Shown here piece by piece: positions 14,256 through 21,751 of a stretch of 37,159 nt of DNA. Source of the DNA: Candidatus Aenigmatarchaeota archaeon (lineage in GTDB: Archaea; Aenigmatarchaeota; Aenigmatarchaeia; GW2011-AR5). The translations under genes and the position numbers were made by a program. The stretch is from positions 1 to 37,159 of the forward strand of contig JACQID010000004.1 in NCBI GenBank assembly GCA_016198685.1, given 5' to 3'. Position 1 is the stretch's first letter. Every line of letters starts with the position of its first letter. The notes beneath the pieces are model-generated. The model saw only the letters and a list, made by a program, of their open reading frames with translations, searched no databases and was not told the DNA's origin.

Positions 14256-15180
14256 GTCGCCCGGAACAGGCGGACAGGTCAAAAGTCCTGAAGATTTTAT
14301 CGTGGAAGAGATTGTCGAGCCAAAATTCTTGCGCAAATATCGCATCTTAGGCGGCAAAGTGCAGCCGATAGATGGAAAATATACTTTAGCAATAATGAGA
14401 AAGAGGCTACTCACAACCGAGCAGGCCGTAAGAAGGCTTTCTTTCCATCTTAAGGTCAATATCGGCTATGCAGGACTGAAAGACAAGTTTGCGGTTACTT
14501 CGCAGTATGTGACATTTTCATCGAATTACGAAACGCTTCTCCAGACGTTCCGAGATGATTCCATGAGCGTGGAAAAAATTGGTCGCACAGACCGTGAGAT
14601 AGCTCCGGGTGATCTAGCAAGCAACCGGTTCACTATAACACTGCATAATGCAAAACCTACTAGGATACTTGAAGAGCTTCAGGTCTTCCCAAACTATTAC
14701 GGCCCGCAGCGATTTGGGAAGGATGGAAGCAACGCAGAATTAGGAAGGCTCATAATTCAGCGGCGTTTTGATGATGCTTTAAAAAAAATAAATGATATGT
14801 ATAAACTGAGATTTACTGATATACGGCAGATAGACAAGAAGCGCTTGAAGTTCTTTGTGCACGCGTACCAGAGCCTTCTCTTTAACGAGATGCTTGCTGC
14901 AGGCAAGGCTGCTATTATTCCAGGGTATTCATTCGTGCCGCCATCTGTAAGGAAAACCGAGGGTATTCGGGAACAGGATTTCAAGATAAGGGAGCTTTCC
15001 ATGTCTTTCCGAGGGGGACCAAGAGACATGTTTGTTCAGCCAAAGATAGAACATTCTTTTAGCAAGGGCAAGCTTGTGCTCAAGTTCACTCTGCCCAGAG
15101 GCGCATACGCGACATCAATACTACGCGAGATAACAAAGAGAGAAGATTACATATGCAGAACGAAAACAGATACCTCGTAG
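14209..15180 (+). CDS. truD: tRNA pseudouridine(13) synthase TruD
   Basis: The 323-aa protein shows the TruD signatures: SPEDFIVEEI near the N-terminus, NIGYAGLKDKFAVTSQY with the catalytic Asp at D92, NYYGPQRFG near residue 163, and a C-terminal LPRGAYATSILREI. TruD converts U13 of tRNAs to pseudouridine. At 323 aa it is on the short side for archaeal members, which usually carry a larger insertion domain, but no motif is missing. The ATG at 14209 overlaps pth by 47 bp; a later TTG or GTG start would cut into the GTGG region, so 14209 is kept. It overlaps the glycosyltransferase start by 28 bp. Confidence 0.94.
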   Translation: MIKLTKSQETLRYLGESPGTGGQVKSPEDFIVEEIVEPKFLRKYRILGGKVQPIDGKYTLAIMRKRLLTTEQAVRRLSFHLKVNIGYAGLKDKFAVTSQYVTFSSNYETLLQTFRDDSMSVEKIGRTDREIAPGDLASNRFTITLHNAKPTRILEELQVFPNYYGPQRFGKDGSNAELGRLIIQRRFDDALKKINDMYKLRFTDIRQIDKKRLKFFVHAYQSLLFNEMLAAGKAAIIPGYSFVPPSVRKTEGIREQDFKIRELSMSFRGGPRDMFVQPKIEHSFSKGKLVLKFTLPRGAYATSILREITKREDYICRTKTDTS

Positions 15181-16532
15181 GCCTCCTTATTTTTTCATTT
15201 CTTTTTTATCTACTCGCGAGCCAAGCAAGTCCGATACGTTGGTGGGATGAGACAATTTATCTCAACCTTGGCGAAACGCTAAGCAGCGATGCGTTCAATT
15301 ATCGGTTCACAGGTTATGGCGATTATAATCCCGTGGAACAATGGTATAGTGCAGGATTCAGGCCTCCCCTGCTTCCGTATTTGCTTGCAGCTATGAGTAT
15401 ACTCACCGGTACCAAGGCCCTTCTCTTTGTTGCAGTGCCACTTTTGGGAGCATGGGGGATTGTAGTGATTTATCTTCTTGCTAAAGAATTCCTGGGCAAG
15501 AATGCCTTGATAGCCGCCGCTCTTATGGGGCTTGCGCCTCTTTACGTGACATTTTCAGGCAAGGTCATGAATGATGTTCCCGCTACAATGCTTATGGTAG
15601 CGTCTATACTTGCATTCTGGAAGGGGTTCGAAAAAGGAGAAACAAAATGGAAGATAGCCGCAGGCGTCTTCTCGGCACTTGCGTTTCTCATGCGATATAC
15701 CTCAGGCATGCTAATTTTTATCTTCGGAATTTACATATTTGTGAGAAGGCGCGATTTGTTGCGCGATAAGTTCCTGTATATTTCAGCAGGCATATCTCTT
15801 TTATTACTTTCGCCTTTGTTCCTTTACAGCAATTCCGAATATGGCACTCCGCTTGGAGCCATAATGCATGGCATAGAGGCATCTACCTTCTGGGGCGGCA
15901 CGCAGCCCTGGCATTTCTTCTTGAATGTGATACCGTGGTTTTCCGCCGTGGCAATTCTTGGAGCGTTGGATATGTTGAGGCATATCAAAGACAGGAAAGC
16001 CGGAAATAAAGGATGGTTACTTTTCATCTGGGGCGCAGTTGTACTGATTAGCATAACGCTTTTGGCCCACAAGGAAGAGCGTTTTTATCTGCCCTTGCTT
16101 CCTGCATTTTCATTGCTTTCGGTTGCATCATTGCAGAGAACCGGCAAGGACTTCCGCAAATTTGCGTTAGTTTCAGTCATTCTGATGATAGCTTCTTCTT
16201 TGTTTTTCGTGTCCGCCGAGTATTGGAATGGGTACATCATCCATGGCGATGAAAACAGTTGTTTCTCGGAGTCTATGAATTTTGCGAAGGAAAATATGCG
16301 AAAGAACTTGCCGATCTACTCTGACCAAAGCCCTCAAGTTTTCTTCTACTCGGGTCATGAATCGCCATTTGTTCCGGATAATCTCAAAGTTCCGAATAAT
16401 TCTCTTATTTTATGGCATTCCGGGGATAAAACAGGAGGTTTCAAGGACATGCTTGAAGAGTCTTTTGAAAAAATTTATGCGTGTCCTGAAGGCAACGAAA
16501 TGTATGCTCTGTTTAGGACGCGAGAGACATGA
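15153..16532 (+). CDS. GT39/PMT-type integral membrane glycosyltransferase
   Basis: The 459-aa protein has about ten hydrophobic segments and the first-loop acidic pair D32-E33 in IRWWDETIYLNLGE, the hallmark of the GT-C fold PMT/ArnT/GT39 enzymes. The family uses polyprenyl-phosphate sugars outside the membrane to modify proteins or lipids. The soluble C-terminal part (from about residue 385) contains Tyr/Phe-rich strands. In this window it could glycosylate the Asn/Thr-rich surface proteins at 19-27 kb; that is inference from context. It is the last gene of the carS-side plus-strand operon and overlaps truD by 28 bp. Confidence 0.85.
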   Translation: MQNENRYLVGLLIFSFLFYLLASQASPIRWWDETIYLNLGETLSSDAFNYRFTGYGDYNPVEQWYSAGFRPPLLPYLLAAMSILTGTKALLFVAVPLLGAWGIVVIYLLAKEFLGKNALIAAALMGLAPLYVTFSGKVMNDVPATMLMVASILAFWKGFEKGETKWKIAAGVFSALAFLMRYTSGMLIFIFGIYIFVRRRDLLRDKFLYISAGISLLLLSPLFLYSNSEYGTPLGAIMHGIEASTFWGGTQPWHFFLNVIPWFSAVAILGALDMLRHIKDRKAGNKGWLLFIWGAVVLISITLLAHKEERFYLPLLPAFSLLSVASLQRTGKDFRKFALVSVILMIASSLFFVSAEYWNGYIIHGDENSCFSESMNFAKENMRKNLPIYSDQSPQVFFYSGHESPFVPDNLKVPNNSLILWHSGDKTGGFKDMLEESFEKIYACPEGNEMYALFRTRET

Positions 16533-16537
16533 TAGTA

Positions 16538-17188
16538 TTAACAATTCACCTGATTTTCAAGATTTTTTATGCCTTGCACCCCATGCATAGGCGTTTTTTC
16601 GTTGATGAGAACGGCCGGAGCTGATTCTATTTTATATTGATATTTGACTGTATCCACCGAAGTGATATTCATGTCAAGGGGGATGGGAATCAGCATGATA
16701 TTCCCGCCGCACTTTTCCTTAAGATCCTGTAGCACGTCAGATTGCACGCGCTGATCGGCTTTTTGATCGGGCGTTTCTTCATTATTGTAGAAATAAACTA
16801 CAGTATCATAATTTGCGCCGCATTTATTTCTTATCTGAACTGCATTGAGCCAGAACTGCATCTGGAGCATGGCATATCTTTTTTTCTTGAGTATGGTGTC
16901 CGGGCCGAGCTTATTGACGGCTTCAAGACGATCTAAATTCTTCCCTTCCTCATAGATGCGGGAATTGAAATCCATGTTACTTTTTATTGCCGCATCGCAA
17001 AAAGCTGAGGCATTAGACTGGGTCTTGTATAGAGAGTCTAAGAGAAGAATATCCGTCAGTTCGAGTGCAGTTTCTGCCAGCTTGCGATCGGCTTCATCGG
17101 ATCTTGTGATATCCAGCCACAATCCGGCGGCAACGCCGAGGCTGAAGACGACCAGCGTTATGACAAAAGTCTTGAGAAAAACGTTCAT
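16538..17188 (-). CDS. Membrane-anchored thioredoxin-fold protein without CxxC
   Basis: From ATG 17188 the 216-aa protein has an N-terminal anchor (about 5-25), a helical middle and a C-terminal thioredoxin-like unit: strand YDTVVYFYNN, helix, strand GNIMLIPIPL, then IESAPAVLIN with the cis-Pro of the fold. At the place of the CxxC active site it has NNEETPDQK, with no Cys. Related proteins that I recall from DPANN genomes have CPxC or CPDC here, so this copy seems to have lost redox catalysis; a binding or chaperone role is possible. Three other Cys remain. Its ATG overlaps the GT2 stop as TAATG; ATG 17194 is an alternative start. Confidence 0.65.
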   Translation of the reverse strand: MNVFLKTFVITLVVFSLGVAAGLWLDITRSDEADRKLAETALELTDILLLDSLYKTQSNASAFCDAAIKSNMDFNSRIYEEGKNLDRLEAVNKLGPDTILKKKRYAMLQMQFWLNAVQIRNKCGANYDTVVYFYNNEETPDQKADQRVQSDVLQDLKEKCGGNIMLIPIPLDMNITSVDTVKYQYKIESAPAVLINEKTPMHGVQGIKNLENQVNC

Positions 17189-18408
17189 TACCATTCCCTC
17201 TTCCCCATGAGCATCTTAATTATCGAATGAACCAGCAGCAGCGGAAATACGGATATGTAAAATGCCAGATAAATAAACATCACGAGATAATCTTTCTTTT
17301 GGGTGAATTTACGGTTATAGAACGAGAAATTCATCTTTGAATATATGAGTGAAAGAATGAAAATCCCTATGCCAAACACCGCGAAAATGTTGGGCAGGAT
17401 AACAAATTCCATGTTTCTCGTTATGTCGGCTCCAACGCCGTATGCCGTAGTCATATAGCGCATAGTGCTTAGAGCCCAATCGGCCGTAAGCAGGACCCCT
17501 ACGCTCAGGCCAGTCACGCTTATCAGCAAAGAGAAGACAAAGAATGGTATGACGAACATGGAAAAGCTTCCTGGCCTCCTAAACATATCCATCTTGTATT
17601 TGTTGAGGGTCTGAAGCCCTCCTATGTTCCATCTAGTCCTCTGCCTCCACCAGTATCTGATTTGAGTGGGCACTTGCGTATAGACTATGGCGTCATTAGC
17701 CATGCGTATCTTGTAGCCGTTCTTGAGTATGCGCCATGCTATCTCTATGTCTTCGGTGAGGTTCTTTTCATCAAACCCGCCCAGTTTATTCAATATGTTC
17801 TTCTTGTATATGCTCATTGGTCCGGGAGTAACAAATACGCCTTCAACGTGTTCAAGATTTTTTCTTGCCCATCCTATCATTATGTATTCAAACTCCTGAA
17901 GCCTCGCCAAAAGGCCTTTTCTGTTGTCGGCCAATATGGATGCCGTAACTGCTGCAACTTCTTTATCGCGGAAATATCGCATGGCTTCTCTTACGCATCC
18001 TGCGGTAAGCTTAGAATCTGCGTCAACGGAAACGACGAATTCGCCGCCCGCTTTTTTTAGGCCGAAATTGAGAGCAGCCGCCTTTCCGCGGTTGGATATG
18101 CTATAGACTTTGGCTCCTGCTTTGCGTGCGAGTGATGCAGTCTTATCCCTTGAGCCGTCATCTATGACTATGATTTCCTTTAGTTTTGCCGGATAGTCGG
18201 TTTCAAGGATGCTCCTTACCGTTGTGGTTATAGATTCTTCCTCGTTATGGGCGGGTATCAGGAAGCTTATGCTGCGAAGCATGTCCTCTTTAGGCGCGGA
18301 TTTGTCCCTTGAAAAATTCACAAGCATGAAGAATATCATGAAGTATAGCGTAATGAACGCGAAAACAAGAAATATGGTATCTGAAACGTAGAGCATATAT
18401 TTATTCAC
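17188..18408 (-). CDS. Processive family-2 glycosyltransferase
   Basis: The 406-aa membrane enzyme has an N-terminal helix (7-31), a GT-A domain with SFLIPAHNEEE, VIDDGS (D83-D84), the D129-A-D131 metal motif, TED (E219-D220, catalytic base region) and QRTRW (256-260). It ends in three or four transmembrane helices. The D,D,D,Q/RxxRW set defines processive inverting enzymes such as those making poly-N-acetylglucosamine, hyaluronan or cellulose. Its product here is unknown, probably an extracellular polysaccharide or surface glycan. It is the second gene of a minus-strand operon (lipoprotein, GT2, thioredoxin-fold protein). Confidence 0.92.
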   Translation of the reverse strand: MNKYMLYVSDTIFLVFAFITLYFMIFFMLVNFSRDKSAPKEDMLRSISFLIPAHNEEESITTTVRSILETDYPAKLKEIIVIDDGSRDKTASLARKAGAKVYSISNRGKAAALNFGLKKAGGEFVVSVDADSKLTAGCVREAMRYFRDKEVAAVTASILADNRKGLLARLQEFEYIMIGWARKNLEHVEGVFVTPGPMSIYKKNILNKLGGFDEKNLTEDIEIAWRILKNGYKIRMANDAIVYTQVPTQIRYWWRQRTRWNIGGLQTLNKYKMDMFRRPGSFSMFVIPFFVFSLLISVTGLSVGVLLTADWALSTMRYMTTAYGVGADITRNMEFVILPNIFAVFGIGIFILSLIYSKMNFSFYNRKFTQKKDYLVMFIYLAFYISVFPLLLVHSIIKMLMGKREW

Positions 18409-18430
18409 GGCGCAGCCTATTTAATCGTGG

Positions 18431-18988
18431 TTATTTCTCGGATATGGTGCTGCTGTCCACATTCATGAATATGAGGGCTAGCTTGTCTGAGGCGCGGACC
18501 ATGTTTTCATAATTGTCGCCTCTCACATATATTATGCCGTTTTCAAAGTCTACGGATGTGCGTCCGGCATTGGACTCCATCCAGATGACCGCATCGCCGA
18601 ATGATGGCTCAATTTCCCCGGATGTGGAGTTAAGCCACATATGCTTCTGGTTATCATATACGAAGACCGAATAATTATTGAGTATTTTGCCGCTATAGAG
18701 CTGGTAAGTCTTGAGTTTCTGCACTATATTCACAACAGACTTGGAGTAATACCCGGGAATCGTAGTTTCGTTCGTGGCATTTATGACAAAGCTTATGCTC
18801 TCCGCACCTAAGAGGGCATTTCTGGTATCGTGAGCGTTTTGAGAGTCTATATTCACTGTTTCGCGCACGTCATATGAAAAACGATATACATCCGCATGGC
18901 CAGGAACCCGTATCAATACAAGAGGCTCTTCGGCTTGAATGCAGCCGCTCATAGACAGAACGGCAAGTAAAATGGCGAAATATTTCAT
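18431..18988 (-). CDS. Lipoprotein of unknown function
   Basis: From ATG 18988 the 185-aa product begins MKYFAILLAVLSMSGCIQAEE, with a lipobox (L-S-M-S-G-C) directing lipid attachment at Cys16 outside the membrane. The body is beta-strand rich, has several N-glycosylation sequons (NATNET, NNYSVF, NSTSG) and ends with a GDNYENMVRASDKLALIFMN motif similar to the tails of other archaeal secreted hypotheticals. A TTG start nine bases upstream is less likely. It precedes the GT2 gene by 22 bp and may act with it at the cell surface. Confidence 0.68.
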   Translation of the reverse strand: MKYFAILLAVLSMSGCIQAEEPLVLIRVPGHADVYRFSYDVRETVNIDSQNAHDTRNALLGAESISFVINATNETTIPGYYSKSVVNIVQKLKTYQLYSGKILNNYSVFVYDNQKHMWLNSTSGEIEPSFGDAVIWMESNAGRTSVDFENGIIYVRGDNYENMVRASDKLALIFMNVDSSTISEK

Positions 18989-19043
18989 GATTATCAATTG
19001 AAAATAAACAATTAAAACTTAACCATTTATCCGGGTATTGCGC

Positions 19044-21641
19044 CTACTCCTTCTTTTTTGTGTTTTTGCCTTCAAGCTTGTGCCGGTAAGCATATACCGC
19101 GAGTGCTGCTATGAGGAATCCTGCCATGGCGAGAAGCGGGTAATTAGGCGGAAGTGGAGGTTCGTCAGGCAGAGTAGTTGTGGTTGTCGTAGTTACGACA
19201 TCCGGCATCGTAGTCGTCGTTGTGGCCGTTGTGGTCGCTCTGCTAGTGTTCCTTGCGGCTATTGCAAATGTTGAGAAGCCCGGCGATTGTGCAGTGAGCT
19301 CTACTTCAGACGAACTCTCACTTATTATTGTCGGGGTAAGCTCATCCCAAGCCGTGGTATATCTCATGAGTACAACATCTTCTTTCCTATAGACGTTGTC
19401 GGCGAGCCATGACTTGCTGACATTGAATTTTATGGTGGCGCTTTGTATATTGCTGTCATTGATATTCTCCTTTGTTATTTCAATATATTGGAACACCGAC
19501 CCGGCTATCTCTTTGGCTATACTTGAGGGCTTTGCAGCAAGCTTTTCTATGTTTATTCTTACGTTACTGACCTGATTAGCTACTTGAATATCAATTGATT
19601 TCATGCCTATTCCAGCATCGTCTATATTCAGTTTTGTCACGCCTGATGGCAGGCTTGTCCAGCTTTTGCTGGTTTTAGGATTAAGCTTGCTGCCTCCTCC
19701 GCCGGAACTGGAGCTTGAGCTGCTTGAACTGTCGGATGATGTTGAGGGTATCACATAACTCACAGAGATCGTATGCGTTCCGGAAGGCACGTTGTTAAGC
19801 ACAAGCGAACCGAACGTGTAATTGTTTGAAGTATATGGCATACCGTCTATAGTGACGCTGAGGCCGCAGTCCGCGCCTGTAGAACCGCAATTTGCGCTGT
19901 TAAGGCCGTCAAGCTTGGTTGTAAGATTTATCGGGGCGCTTGATGATAATTGCGTAGTTACATTGTAAGAATTATTTCCTTCAGCGCCTGCAGCGCCGTC
20001 CGATTCGCTCATTATCGGGAACGTTATTTGTGCAGAGAAATTTATGCGTGCCCAAGGCTGTTGAGCGCTATTGCTCGTGGGAGTCCAGTTCCTTAGCGTT
20101 GCATGGGTATTGTTGCTTGTAAGTACTACATCCCAAGTCGTTACATGGATAATTATTATCTTGTCGGTTCCGCCGAAGGCTTCTGTGAAGTTGACCACGC
20201 TTTCTCTCTTCACAATGGATACGCCCGAGTCGGTCGCGTTTCTCCATGTTGTGCCGTTCCATAATGTAATATTGGCATCCTGAGTCATGTTGAACTGCTT
20301 GAATGTGCTGTAATCCGTGTTAAGCATGGTGACATTCATCGGAACCATGAAGCTTACCGAGGCATTGTCCAAGGTATAATTCCATAGGACATTAGTCACA
20401 TTGACAACGGTTGACATGGTCTTGGTTTCGCCAAAGGCAGGAGGCTCGTTCATGCCCCAGCCTGTCTGCTCCTGGCTGAGGACATAGACAGGAGAAACCA
20501 TCCTGCTGTTGGAGGTATCCATAACCGTGAAGAATACGGTTATTTGAGTATTATTGGTGTCATTGAGGAGAGTTTGGTTGATTGTTGATAAGTTGATTGT
20601 AAGTAGCTGTATGCTCTGGTCGATGCCGCTCATTCCGGTATTGAATGTTATGTTTATTGCTTTCTGCTGCAAAAGCTGCGATGTTGTATAATTTGTTCCA
20701 TTGAAGAAGACTGTGAAGTCGCTGGGATTGGGTATTCCCATGGTGAAGTTTCTTGTGGCGTTGCTATGGAAGTCCTCTACGACTTGAGTATGGATTAAAA
20801 GCGGGTAAAGCGTTTGGTTCGTGAATGCGGAATTATTTATGGGTGATTTCAGTGTGAAAGAAGCATTCGTTACGCTTCCTGTATATACTAACGTGAAAGT
20901 TAAATTGTATGAATAAAGTCTCATGTAACTTGGGAATTCGAAGAATGACTTGTCAAAATACATTATTTCAGCGAAGGTATTGTTGGCCAATACAGGTCTT
21001 TTCAACGTATCGTTATATGTTTCAAGCGGCGCCATAAGTTGGTAGCCCTTGTCAGTCTGGTTCCACTGGAGTATTCTTAATGTAGCATTGTTTGATGCGA
21101 AAGATGTGACTGAAGGTCTTGGGTTCCTGAAATAATTGCCTGCATAGAATTCAACAATTGTGCTGTTGATTCCTGAACAATTACCGCAGTTAACAGTGTA
21201 ATTGAATATATTTGTGCCGTACATGGCGAATGCCGACATGTTTGTCGTAACATTAAGGGCGTAGAGGCGGTGGCCTATCGTGTCAGTTATGTTTTCTCTG
21301 GCCGTATGAGTATAATTTATCTCGCAAACCATATGCGTCGCGTTGTGAAGAGAAAAATTGGCAGCGCCTGTGCATGTATTAACTATATTCAATGCGCCTG
21401 TTGAGTTCAATGGAACAACGCCGTAAGGCATTATGAATTTTATTGAGATGTTGATCGCAGGCTCGACTGTCGGGGAATTGGCAGACACATTGGCATAGAG
21501 TGTGTATGTCCTGTTCAATTCGCCTACGGTGAAATTAATTCCGCTAAAAGTAGTGTTGCTAACATTGAGGCTCGCTGCGCTGGATATTGCGAAGCTTGCC
21601 ATGATCAATACTGAAATTATAAATATAGTTTTTTCATTCAT
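19044..21641 (-). CDS. Stalked surface protein with PGF-pre-PGF domain
   Basis: The 865-aa protein has a signal peptide (MNEKTIFIISVLIMASFAISSAAS) and a long Asn/Thr-rich ectodomain (about 25-640) with dozens of N-x-S/T sequons. A Ser/Gly linker (SSSSSSSSGGGGS) comes next. A PGF-pre-PGF domain at about 655-800 ends SPGFSTFAIAA. Then come a Thr-rich stalk (TTTTTTTMP twice), one transmembrane helix and a basic KKKE tail. This is the archaeal plan for a glycosylated membrane-anchored surface or adhesion protein projecting through the S-layer. Unlike classic PGF-CTERM proteins, the tail keeps a normal anchor with RHKLEGKNTKKKE. Its closest relative is the next gene upstream. TATA at 21671-21680. 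Confidence 0.85.
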   Translation of the reverse strand: MNEKTIFIISVLIMASFAISSAASLNVSNTTFSGINFTVGELNRTYTLYANVSANSPTVEPAINISIKFIMPYGVVPLNSTGALNIVNTCTGAANFSLHNATHMVCEINYTHTARENITDTIGHRLYALNVTTNMSAFAMYGTNIFNYTVNCGNCSGINSTIVEFYAGNYFRNPRPSVTSFASNNATLRILQWNQTDKGYQLMAPLETYNDTLKRPVLANNTFAEIMYFDKSFFEFPSYMRLYSYNLTFTLVYTGSVTNASFTLKSPINNSAFTNQTLYPLLIHTQVVEDFHSNATRNFTMGIPNPSDFTVFFNGTNYTTSQLLQQKAINITFNTGMSGIDQSIQLLTINLSTINQTLLNDTNNTQITVFFTVMDTSNSRMVSPVYVLSQEQTGWGMNEPPAFGETKTMSTVVNVTNVLWNYTLDNASVSFMVPMNVTMLNTDYSTFKQFNMTQDANITLWNGTTWRNATDSGVSIVKRESVVNFTEAFGGTDKIIIIHVTTWDVVLTSNNTHATLRNWTPTSNSAQQPWARINFSAQITFPIMSESDGAAGAEGNNSYNVTTQLSSSAPINLTTKLDGLNSANCGSTGADCGLSVTIDGMPYTSNNYTFGSLVLNNVPSGTHTISVSYVIPSTSSDSSSSSSSSSGGGGSKLNPKTSKSWTSLPSGVTKLNIDDAGIGMKSIDIQVANQVSNVRINIEKLAAKPSSIAKEIAGSVFQYIEITKENINDSNIQSATIKFNVSKSWLADNVYRKEDVVLMRYTTAWDELTPTIISESSSEVELTAQSPGFSTFAIAARNTSRATTTATTTTTMPDVVTTTTTTTLPDEPPLPPNYPLLAMAGFLIAALAVYAYRHKLEGKNTKKKE

Positions 21642-21670
21642 ATGCTTACTTTGATACCATGTTAAAGTTT

Positions 21671-21680
21671 GATATATAAA
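21671..21680 (-). promoter_or_regulatory. TATA box of surface protein gene 19044-21641
   Basis: On the minus strand TTTATATATC is centred about 35 bp before ATG 21641, predicting a start site with a leader of under 12 nt. The flanks are AT-rich and no ribosome binding site is evident. Confidence 0.45.
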
Positions 21681-21751
21681 CTTTTCTATATTTCACTGTC
21701 TAATTTCACGCAATTTCGTCAATATTTTTATTATTGAAAGGATATAGAAAT

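Noticed and set aside
19180-19240. Repetitive GTTGTCGTAGTT-like run that might be a microsatellite or CRISPR-like repeat
   Set aside because: On the minus strand it encodes the Thr-rich stalk of the surface protein; there are no regularly spaced unique spacers.
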